From Plantibacter elymi (nom. nud.) (GTDB lineage: Bacteria > Actinomycetota > Actinomycetes > Actinomycetales > Microbacteriaceae): a stretch of 64,000 nucleotides of DNA. The stretch lies in the NCBI RefSeq assembly GCF_900177795.1, contig NZ_FXWJ01000005.1:248001-312000 (forward strand), written 5' to 3'. Under the pieces are notes generated by a model that was not told where the DNA came from, did not search any database, and worked only from the letters and a program-made list of their open reading frames with translations. Shown in pieces: positions 55,547-62,979 of the stretch (positions are counted from its first letter, which is position 1; every line of letters begins with the position of its first letter). The position numbers and the translations under genes were made by a program.

Positions 55547-56488
55547 TCAGCGTCCTGCGGCCAGCGTCGCGTGCTCGGCGACGAGGTCGGCACCGGTCGC
55601 GAGGAGCGCCTCCAGGCGGTCGGTCTGCTCGGGGGTCGGGTCGACGAAGGGCGACCGCACGGAACCGACCGGCAGGCCTCCGAGCCGGACGCCGGCCTTG
55701 ATGAGTGACACGGCGAAGCCGGGGGTCTCGTCGCGGAGGGCGACCAGTGGACGGTAGAACTCGCGGAGCAGGCGCTCGCGCAGCGGCTCATCGTGCTCGG
55801 TGTACGCGCGGTAGAACAGCGTCGCGAGCTCCGGCAGCATGGCGAAGACGGCCGAGGAGTAGAGCGGGATGCCGATGCCGCGGTAGGCGGCCTGCGTGAG
55901 CTCGGCGGTGAGGAGGCCGTTGAAGAAGGCGAAATCGTCGCGTCCCTCCTCGTGCACCGCCAGCACGATGTCCTGGGCGGCCGCGACGTCGCCGACGCCG
56001 TCCTTGAAGCCGACGACCTGCGGGTTGCGGGCGAGGTGACGCATCGTCGCCGTCGTGTACCGGGCGTTATTCCGGTGGTAGACGATCGCTGGGAGGCTCG
56101 TCGCCGAGAGGACGTCCTCGACGTACGCCTGCAGCCCGGCCGCCGGCCCGGAGACGAGGTACGGCGGCATGAGCAGGATCGCGTCGGCGCCCGCCTCTTC
56201 GGCCGCCACGGCGAGCTCCTTGGCGGTCGCCACGCCTCCTCCGGCGCCACCGATGACCGGGACGGCGCCGTCGACGACCTCGACGGTCCGCTGGACGACG
56301 CGGGCGGCCTCCGACGGCGACATCGCGTGCAGCTCGCCGGTGCCGCAGGCGGGGAACACCCCTCCCGGGCGGTGTTCGAGTCGCGACTCGAGGTGGGTGC
56401 CGAGGAGCCCCAGGTCGACCTCGCCCGCGGCGTCGAAGGGGGTGATCGGGAAGTACAGGACGCCGTCGAAGGCGAGCGGTGCTGGCAT
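55547..56488 (-). CDS. kdgD: 5-dehydro-4-deoxyglucarate dehydratase
   Basis: A 313-residue DHDPS-family TIM barrel. LYFPITPFDAAGEVDL, PGGVFPACGTGELHAMSPSE, VIGGAGGG and the Schiff-base lysine in VVGFKDGVGDVA, with YHRNN, are typical of KdgD rather than of dihydrodipicolinate synthase. It converts 5-dehydro-4-deoxy-glucarate to 2,5-dioxopentanoate with loss of water and CO2. The ATG at 56488 was chosen because GAGGA lies 8 nt upstream; another ATG lies six codons earlier. Confidence 0.9.
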   Translation of the reverse strand: MPAPLAFDGVLYFPITPFDAAGEVDLGLLGTHLESRLEHRPGGVFPACGTGELHAMSPSEAARVVQRTVEVVDGAVPVIGGAGGGVATAKELAVAAEEAGADAILLMPPYLVSGPAAGLQAYVEDVLSATSLPAIVYHRNNARYTTATMRHLARNPQVVGFKDGVGDVAAAQDIVLAVHEEGRDDFAFFNGLLTAELTQAAYRGIGIPLYSSAVFAMLPELATLFYRAYTEHDEPLRERLLREFYRPLVALRDETPGFAVSLIKAGVRLGGLPVGSVRSPFVDPTPEQTDRLEALLATGADLVAEHATLAAGR

Positions 56489-56502
56489 GGTGGAGGTCCT
56501 CG

Positions 56503-57471
56503 TCATCGTGGGGCTGGGGCTGGAACAGGAGTGGTGGCCGGCCGGCCGGTGTCGGCGGCGAGCAGGTCGGTGAGGCGGGCCGCCTCGGCAGGGCTGAGTG
56601 CGGATCGCCAGTCGTGCTCCGGGCGCCACCCGAGGTGGGCGGTGGCCTTCGCGCTGCTGAAGGCGGCGGCTCGGTCGACGAGTCCGTCGGCGAACCCGGC
56701 GGTGCTCGGGACCTGCGCGGGCAGCAGGGTGGACAGGGGTGCGAGCGCCAGGGCGTCGTCGGCGCCGACGAAGTACACCTCGCCGGAGTGTCGGGCTTCG
56801 GCACGATCGATCCAGGCGGCGACGAACCGGCCGGCGTCACGCGCATCCACGTAGTTGTAGAGGGAGACGGCCGCGAGTGCGGGATCGGCGAGCCGGTCGA
56901 CGATGGTGTGCCCCTGCTGCGTCGGCGCGCCCTCCCACTCCTCCGGGGAGACGACGAAGCACGGCCGAAACGCGCCGGTGATGACGGCGTCACTGTGGGC
57001 TCGGGCCAGCATCGCGACCGTCGACTCGATCGCGACCTTCGACAGTGCGTAGGCGTTCCACGGGGCGACCCGGTGCTCCTCGGTGATGGGGAGCGCCTCG
57101 GGCGTCCACCCGTGCGGGGCGCCGTAGCCGATGACGGTCGGGCTGCTCGCGGCCAGCAGCCTGGTCGCCCGGGCGGCGATCCCGGCGGTGAGGGCGGTGA
57201 AGGCGAGCGTCTGGTTGGTCGCCAGGATGACGTGCTCCGGCGCGCTGAACGGCACCGCGATCGCCGCCAGGTGCACGACGGCGTCGGGCCGCAGGGTGGC
57301 GAAGAGCTCATGGGTGGCGTCGTGGTCGAGGAGGTCCGCGGTCCGGCCTTCGACGCCGGGGAGTCCGGGGTCGGTCCGATCGACGGAGACGACCTCGTGG
57401 CCTGCTTCGCCGAGGGCGCTCGCGACGCTCCGCCCGAGTCGTCCTGCGCCGCCGGTGACGATGATGCGCAT
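56503..57471 (-). CDS. udh: NAD-dependent epimerase/dehydratase, probable uronate dehydrogenase
   Basis: A 322-residue extended SDR. TGGAGRLGRSVA is the nucleotide motif, VDR ends the second strand, LAAIAVP follows, and YALSK is the catalytic Y-x3-K. Short size and its place at the head of a kdgD/enolase/ALDH operon suggest uronate dehydrogenase, which oxidises galacturonate or glucuronate to the aldarolactone. It has no decisive residue visible by eye, so a general sugar dehydrogenase remains possible. First gene of the leftward operon. Confidence 0.8.
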   Translation of the reverse strand: MRIIVTGGAGRLGRSVASALGEAGHEVVSVDRTDPGLPGVEGRTADLLDHDATHELFATLRPDAVVHLAAIAVPFSAPEHVILATNQTLAFTALTAGIAARATRLLAASSPTVIGYGAPHGWTPEALPITEEHRVAPWNAYALSKVAIESTVAMLARAHSDAVITGAFRPCFVVSPEEWEGAPTQQGHTIVDRLADPALAAVSLYNYVDARDAGRFVAAWIDRAEARHSGEVYFVGADDALALAPLSTLLPAQVPSTAGFADGLVDRAAAFSSAKATAHLGWRPEHDWRSALSPAEAARLTDLLAADTGRPATTPVPAPAPR

Positions 57472-57522
57472 CGGTGTCCTCTCTGACCACGTCCGGGTCG
57501 ACGAGGCCGACCGCGAGAACCG

Positions 57523-57555
57523 AGAAACCGGTTTCTTGCTGCGAGCCTATAGGAT
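57523..57555. promoter_or_regulatory. Divergent promoter with perfect LacI-type operator
   Basis: AGAAACCGGTTTCT (57523-57536) is a perfect 14-bp palindrome of LacI-family type. Leftward -10 TAGGCT (57544-57549, minus) puts the udh transcript start at the operator edge; the abutting TAGGAT (57550-57555) could be the rightward -10. One operator may thus control both operons. Confidence 0.65.
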
Positions 57556-57597
57556 GATTGATGACGGCACCACCTGTGACGAGTTGAACGAGGACGT

Positions 57598-59622
57598 ATG
57601 AGCAACCGGTTCCCCAGCGCTGGACCGACACCGACGATCTCCGACGTCGCCGAGCAGGCAGGCGTCTCGAAGGCCACCGTGTCGCGCGTCCTCAATGGCA
57701 AGGCGACCGTCGACGCGACGATAGCCGACCGCGTCCTCGCCGCGGTGGACGCCCTCGGCTACCGCCCGAGCATGCTGGCCCGAAGCCTGTCGCTCGGCCG
57801 CACGAACACCATCGGGGTCGTCGTACCCGACCTCGAGAACCCGATGTTCCAGGAGATCCTGCGCGGGGTCACCCGGGCCGCGGCGGCCGACGGCTACCGC
57901 GTCCTCGTGACCGACACCGAGGAGGACCCGGCCGACGAGGCGGCGGCGGCCCGCGAAGCCCGTCGTCGCTGCGACGCGATCGTCCTCTGCTCACCCCGCC
58001 TGGCCGAACCGGAGCTTCGAGCGCTGCTCGCCGAACTGCACCCGGTCGTGCTCGTCAACCGCGAGCTCGCCGACTCGCCCGTGCCGTCGGTGTCCATCGA
58101 CTACGCCAGCGGCATGGAGCAGGTGCTCGCCGAGCTGCACGCACTCGGGCACCGGCACATCCTGTACCTCGCGGGTCCCACCGCGAGTCAGGGCGATCGC
58201 CTCCGACGGGTCGGCATCGCCCGCGCACGCTCGGACCACGACGATCTCTCCGTCGACATCGTGCCGGCCGGTTCTGCGCTGGTGGACGGCGCGGCGGTCG
58301 TCGACACGGTGGTGCAGCACGATGCGACCGCCGTCGTCGCCTTCAACGACCTCGTCGCCCTCGGGCTCGTCTCGGCGCTCCGCGGTGCCGGTGTGTCCGT
58401 CCCCTCGGCGCTCAGTGTGGTCGGCTTCGACGACATCCCGTTCGCGGCGTTCGCGGTGCCGGCGCTCAGTACGGTGTCCGTCCCGCGACGCGAGCTCGGC
58501 GCCGAGGCGTGGACCAGACTGCGCGACACCATCGGCGGCGCAGAGGGTGGACACCCGCTCGTCTTCCGACCGCGGTTCGTCGCGCGGGAGAGCACCGCAG
58601 CCCGCCCGGCCGCGACTCCGCCGGTCTGGCGCGGAACCGGGCAGCACCCCGCCTCACCGGAGCTGACCGCCCGGCTCGGCGACCGCGAGGTCCTCGTCCT
58701 TCAGGACGGCAGCGGCCTCGAACCGACCGATGCCCCGCGACCGTTCGCGCACCCCGTCACTTCGCTCGGCGGGACCGTCGTCACGGAATCCGCTCCCGAC
58801 GACCACCCCCACCATGTCGGTCTCTCGATGGCCGTCGCCGACGTCGACGGTGTCTCCTACTGGGGCGGTCGCACCTACGTCGCCGGGCAGGGGTCGACGA
58901 TGCTCGACAACCACGGTGTCCAGCGCGTCACCGAGACCGACGTGGACGCCGGTGTGCTGCGTCAGTCCCTCGACTGGGTCGGGCGCGACGGGACGACGCA
59001 GCTGCGCGAATCGCGCACCACGGTCGTCGAGGAGTTCGCCGTGCCTGGCCTCGGCAGCGGGGTGCCGGCCCTGCGCGTCGCCGTCTCCAGCGTCCTCCAG
59101 ACGACGGGATCGACGGTGACGATCGGCTCGCCGGCCACCAACGGCCGCGAAGGTGCCGGCTACGGCGGATGGTTCTGGCGATTGCCCGCGGACGCCCACC
59201 GGTCCGTCCTCAGCGCTGACGGACCGGGGGAGTCGACCGCGCACGGCTCGAGTGCGGCCTGGGTCGCCTTCGTCCTCGACGCCGATGGGAGCGCTGACGC
59301 GGAGACGGGCGACACCACCGAGCCCGCCCCGACGCCGGCTCGACGCCCCACCACCGTCCTGTTCCGACAGCCCGCAGGGAACGCCTTCCCCTGGTTCCTC
59401 CGCGCGGCCGAGTACCCGGGTGTCGGGGTCTCGCTCGCCGCCGCCACCCGAACCACCATCACCGCCGACACCCCGCTCGTCACCGGTCTGGAGGCGGTCG
59501 TCGTCGACGGCGCTCTGGACGCGGAGCAGGCGAAGGCCATCCACCGCGCGCTCCTCACCGCCGAGGAACGCGGCACCGAACCGCGCAGCACCGAACCGCG
59601 CAGCACAGGGAGTGACGCATGA
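57598..59622 (+). CDS. LacI-family regulator fused to a C-terminal DUF6807 domain
   Basis: A 674-residue fusion. Residues 1-335 are a complete LacI regulator: HTH TISDVAEQAGVSKATVSRVLNGKATV, hinge LGYRPSMLARSL, effector domain with VVPDLENPMFQEILRG and VVGFDDIPFAAFAVPALSTVSVPRREL. A short Pro/Ala linker leads to a DUF6807 domain (about 350-655; SAPDDHPHHVGLSMAVADVDGVSYWGG, IGSPATNGREGAGYGGWFWRLP) that keeps its histidines and aligns with the stand-alone protein at 48.5 kb. One frame with no break, so not an assembly artefact at the sequence level. It probably represses both its own operon and the divergent uronate operon; the extra domain could sense a sugar acid or act as an enzyme. The tail repeats TEPRS. 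Confidence 0.9.
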   Translation: MSNRFPSAGPTPTISDVAEQAGVSKATVSRVLNGKATVDATIADRVLAAVDALGYRPSMLARSLSLGRTNTIGVVVPDLENPMFQEILRGVTRAAAADGYRVLVTDTEEDPADEAAAAREARRRCDAIVLCSPRLAEPELRALLAELHPVVLVNRELADSPVPSVSIDYASGMEQVLAELHALGHRHILYLAGPTASQGDRLRRVGIARARSDHDDLSVDIVPAGSALVDGAAVVDTVVQHDATAVVAFNDLVALGLVSALRGAGVSVPSALSVVGFDDIPFAAFAVPALSTVSVPRRELGAEAWTRLRDTIGGAEGGHPLVFRPRFVARESTAARPAATPPVWRGTGQHPASPELTARLGDREVLVLQDGSGLEPTDAPRPFAHPVTSLGGTVVTESAPDDHPHHVGLSMAVADVDGVSYWGGRTYVAGQGSTMLDNHGVQRVTETDVDAGVLRQSLDWVGRDGTTQLRESRTTVVEEFAVPGLGSGVPALRVAVSSVLQTTGSTVTIGSPATNGREGAGYGGWFWRLPADAHRSVLSADGPGESTAHGSSAAWVAFVLDADGSADAETGDTTEPAPTPARRPTTVLFRQPAGNAFPWFLRAAEYPGVGVSLAAATRTTITADTPLVTGLEAVVVDGALDAEQAKAIHRALLTAEERGTEPRSTEPRSTGSDA

Positions 59623-60788
59623 CCAGCACCGACCACGCCACCGCCACCACCGCCCCGACCGTCGTGGTCGTCGGGATCCACGGCCATGGCGCCAGCCATG
59701 TGGCGGCAGCCAGGGCGCTCGCCGCGACCGGCGCGATCCGCCTCGTCGGCCTCGTCGACCGGACCTTCACCGAGGAGGACCGCGCTGCCGGGGACGCACC
59801 GCTCCGCGACTCGCTCGAGGAGTGCTTCGCCGCCGGGCGGGTGGATGTCGTCATCCTCTCGACCCCGATCCACACGCACCTGGACCTCGCCGTCGCCGCA
59901 CTCGAGCACGGCGCCGACGTTCTGCTCGAGAAGCCCCCGGTGACCTCGAACGACGAACTCGATCGACTGCAGGCCACCGCCGCCCGCACCGGCGGGCTCG
60001 TGCAGGTCGGGTTCCAGAGCCTCGGATCGCACGCGATCGGCGAGATCGCCGACATCGTCGCCGGCGGGGAGATCGGGGCCGTGACAGCACTCGAAGCGAG
60101 AGGCACCTGGGTCCGCACCGTCGGGTACTGGACGCGTGCCGCGTGGTCGGGCCGGCGCACCCTTGACGGCACACCCGTCGTGGACGGCGTCGTCACCAAC
60201 CCCTTCGCGCACGCGGTCCAGACCATGCTCCGGCTCGGCGGCACGACCGACCGTGCGGCGATCGCCACCATCGACCTCGACCAATACCGGGCGAACGACA
60301 TCGAGGCGGACGACACCTCCGTCGTCCGCATCACCCCACAGCGCGGCCCGATCATGACCGCGGCGCTCACCCTGTGCGCGCAGGAGACGACCGACCCGGT
60401 GGTCACTGTCCACGGGGAGCTCGGCTCGGTCCGGTTCCACTACACGCGCGACGAGGTCGAGGTGGTCGTCGACGGCGTCACCGCGCGACGCTGGACGACA
60501 GGCCGGACCGACCTGCTCCCCGACCTCCTCCGCGCGCGCGAGGCGGTCCGGGCGGGTGAGGACGCCGCACTCGTCAGCTCCCTGGCCGACGCGTCCGCCT
60601 TCACCGCCGTCCTCGACGAGGTCCGGTCGGCCCCAGCGCCACACCGCATCCCCGCTGATCTCGTCGAGTGGCTCGGGACGGGCGACGACCGCCGCCCGGT
60701 CATCCCGAGGATCGAGGAGCTCGTCGCGGAAGCGGCCGCCACCGGCAGGACCTTCGCCGAGCTCGGGACCGATTGGGCTCGGCGATGA
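59619..60788 (+). CDS. Gfo/Idh/MocA-family oxidoreductase
   Basis: A 389-residue dehydrogenase. VVVVGIHGHGASHVAAARAL is an atypical Rossmann start (G-I-H-G-H-G), ADVLLEKPPVTSNDEL carries the EKP motif, and VQVGFQSLGSHAIGEI leads into the substrate domain. A conserved His in NPFAHAVQ may be catalytic. Coupled to the LacI-DUF6807 gene by ATGA and to the next gene likewise. This is the second case in the window of a DUF6807 gene directly followed by an oxidoreductase gene. Confidence 0.92.
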   Translation: MTSTDHATATTAPTVVVVGIHGHGASHVAAARALAATGAIRLVGLVDRTFTEEDRAAGDAPLRDSLEECFAAGRVDVVILSTPIHTHLDLAVAALEHGADVLLEKPPVTSNDELDRLQATAARTGGLVQVGFQSLGSHAIGEIADIVAGGEIGAVTALEARGTWVRTVGYWTRAAWSGRRTLDGTPVVDGVVTNPFAHAVQTMLRLGGTTDRAAIATIDLDQYRANDIEADDTSVVRITPQRGPIMTAALTLCAQETTDPVVTVHGELGSVRFHYTRDEVEVVVDGVTARRWTTGRTDLLPDLLRAREAVRAGEDAALVSSLADASAFTAVLDEVRSAPAPHRIPADLVEWLGTGDDRRPVIPRIEELVAEAAATGRTFAELGTDWARR

Positions 60789-61837
60789 GTGACGAGCGGC
60801 CCGGGCCGGACGAGGTCGACCGCCGTCGCAAGCACGCCCGACTCGTGTCGCTCCTTGAGGCCCGTGGAGCCGGCACGATCGTGCTGCGGTCCGCCGCCGC
60901 GGTCAGCTGGTACCTCGACGGCTCGCGCGTCCACGTGAGCCTCGCGGCCGACCCGATCGTCGCGGTCGTGGTCTCGCCGGGCGACGCGTGGCTCGTCGCG
61001 ACCTCGAACGAGGTGGAGCGGCTGCAGGCCGAGGAGCTGCCCGACATCCGGGTCCGGACGGTGCCGTGGCACACGCCGATCGACGCGGTGCTGCCGAGTG
61101 GGGACGGGGTGCTGCAGGAGGCCGATGTCGCCGCCGAGCTTCGGGCGGCGCGCGCCTCGCTCCTCCCGGCCGAACTCGCGCGCTTCCGTTCGCTCGGGCG
61201 GGAGACGACGTCGGCGCTCGAGGCGCTCGTCGGCGAGCTCGACCCCGCCCGGACGGAACGCGCGGTCGCGGCGGACCTCGCCGGGCGCCTCGTCGCGGCC
61301 GGGATCGACCCGCTCGTCCTCCTCGTCGCCGGGGAGGGCAGACTCGCCCACCGGCACCCGCTGCCGACCGAGGGGCGACTCGGCTCCCGGGCCATGCTCG
61401 TCGCCTGCGGCCGCCGCGACGGGCTCATCGTGAACCTCACGCGGTGGTTCGACGAGGGCGGCACCCCGGCGGAGCCGTTCGCCACCGACATGCATCGCAT
61501 CCGTGCCGTCGAACGCGCCTATCTCGACGCCACCGTGCCGGGTGCCTCGCTCGCCGACATCCTCCGGACGGGGAGTGCGGCCTACGCCGAGCAGGGCTTC
61601 GACGCCGACGAGTGGACGAAGCACCATCAGGGCGGTGCGGCCGGGTACGCGGGACGCGATCCGCGCGCCACGCCTGAGGCGACCGACGTCGTCCAGCCAT
61701 GGCAGGCCTTCGCCTGGAACCCGACCGCCCCCGCCGTGAAGGTCGAGGACACCGTCGTGGTCACGCCGGACGGCGTCGAGGTGCTGACGACGAGCGCGGC
61801 CTCGACCCACCCGACCCCGACCACCGTGGGAGGCTGA
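60785..61837 (+). CDS. M24 (pita-bread fold) peptidase-like protein, metal residues altered
   Basis: A 350-residue protein with an N-terminal creatinase-like domain and a C-terminal M24 fold. H-H-Q-G-G (KHHQGGAAGYAG) matches the conserved metal/substrate histidine region and AVKVEDTVVVTPDG the final Glu region, but the usual paired aspartates are missing: the segment reads GRRDGLIVNLTRWF where metal enzymes have an Asp-rich strand. It may thus be a non-metal hydrolase like creatinase or a non-catalytic relative. Substrate unknown; its place in a sugar-acid operon is odd. Start set at the ATG overlapping the previous stop. Confidence 0.8.
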   Translation: MSDERPGPDEVDRRRKHARLVSLLEARGAGTIVLRSAAAVSWYLDGSRVHVSLAADPIVAVVVSPGDAWLVATSNEVERLQAEELPDIRVRTVPWHTPIDAVLPSGDGVLQEADVAAELRAARASLLPAELARFRSLGRETTSALEALVGELDPARTERAVAADLAGRLVAAGIDPLVLLVAGEGRLAHRHPLPTEGRLGSRAMLVACGRRDGLIVNLTRWFDEGGTPAEPFATDMHRIRAVERAYLDATVPGASLADILRTGSAAYAEQGFDADEWTKHHQGGAAGYAGRDPRATPEATDVVQPWQAFAWNPTAPAVKVEDTVVVTPDGVEVLTTSAASTHPTPTTVGG

Positions 61838-61841
61838 AGAC

Positions 61842-62954
61842 ATGACCCGGCACATCGTCATCGCACCGGACTCGTTCAAGGGCACGGCGACCGCCGCGGA
61901 GGTCGCCGAGGCGATCGCCGACGGGTGGCGGACCGTCCGGCCCGACGACATCCTGCAGTCGCTCCCCATGGCCGACGGCGGGGAGGGCACGCTCGACGCG
62001 TTCGCGGCAGCAGTTCCTGGCGCGCGTCGGCACCCGATCACGGTCACCGGCCCGGTCGGTGACCCGGTGGACGCCGAGTGGCTCGAGTTGCCCGACGGCT
62101 CGGCGGTCGTGGAACTCGCGCAGACGAGCGGTCTCACCCTGCTCGACCCGCTGCAGCCGTTCGCGGCGCACACCGTCGGCTTCGGTGAGGCCATCGCGGC
62201 CGCGCTGGACCACGGTGCTCGACGCCTCCTGCTCGCGATCGGGGGAAGCTCCAGCACGGATGGCGGAGCCGGGCTGCTCACTGCGCTCGGAGCGCGGCTG
62301 GTGGACACCGACGGGGGACCGGTTGCCGCCGGCAACGTCGGACTCGCGACGCTCCGCGACATCGACACCGCCGGACTCCGCGCGCTGCCGCCGGACGGCG
62401 CGGTCATCCTCAGCGACGTGACCAACCCGCTGCTCGGTGACCGCGGTGCCGCTGCGGTCTTCGGTCCGCAGAAGGGCGCGACCACCGCCGACGTCGCGGT
62501 CCTCGACGCCAACCTGGCAAGGTTCGTGAGCCGCGCTGCGGAGGCGTTCGGGCGGGACCACGCGGAACGCGCAGCGGTCGAACCCGGCGCCGGTGCGGCG
62601 GGCGGTGCGGGCTACGGCCTCCTGCTGTGGGGCGCCACAGCCACCTCGGGCGCGCGCGGCGTCGGTGAGGCGATCGCCCTCCCGGAAGCGGCCGCGGCGG
62701 CATCGATCGTGATCACGGGCGAGGGCCGCTTCGACGACCAGACGGCCGACGGCAAGGTCGCCTCCTGGGTCGCTGGGCTCGCGGCGGACCGGACCATGCT
62801 CGTCGCCGGGGCGATCCAGGCACCCACCGAGGGCATCTTCCTCGCGGCGGCATCACTCACGGAGCTGGCCGGCGGTGTCGAGGCGGCGATGGCCGAACCG
62901 CTCGTCCACCTGCGTGCGGCAGGGGCGGCACTGGCCACCCAGTACCGCCCCTGA
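61842..62954 (+). CDS. glxK: glycerate kinase
   Basis: A 370-residue GckA/GlxK family kinase. HIVIAPDSFKGTATAAEVAEAIADGW, the catalytic region SLPMADGGEGTLDAF, the nucleotide region IGGSSSTDGGAGLLTALGARL, DVTNPLLGDRGAAAVFGPQKGA and VITGEGRFDDQTADGK are all canonical. It phosphorylates glycerate, feeding lower glycolysis, and fits a sugar-acid catabolic operon where tartronate semialdehyde or glycerate is formed. Four bases after the M24-like gene. Confidence 0.94.
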   Translation: MTRHIVIAPDSFKGTATAAEVAEAIADGWRTVRPDDILQSLPMADGGEGTLDAFAAAVPGARRHPITVTGPVGDPVDAEWLELPDGSAVVELAQTSGLTLLDPLQPFAAHTVGFGEAIAAALDHGARRLLLAIGGSSSTDGGAGLLTALGARLVDTDGGPVAAGNVGLATLRDIDTAGLRALPPDGAVILSDVTNPLLGDRGAAAVFGPQKGATTADVAVLDANLARFVSRAAEAFGRDHAERAAVEPGAGAAGGAGYGLLLWGATATSGARGVGEAIALPEAAAAASIVITGEGRFDDQTADGKVASWVAGLAADRTMLVAGAIQAPTEGIFLAAASLTELAGGVEAAMAEPLVHLRAAGAALATQYRP

Positions 62955-62979
62955 TCACCTCACCTGGCGGTGACGTACG

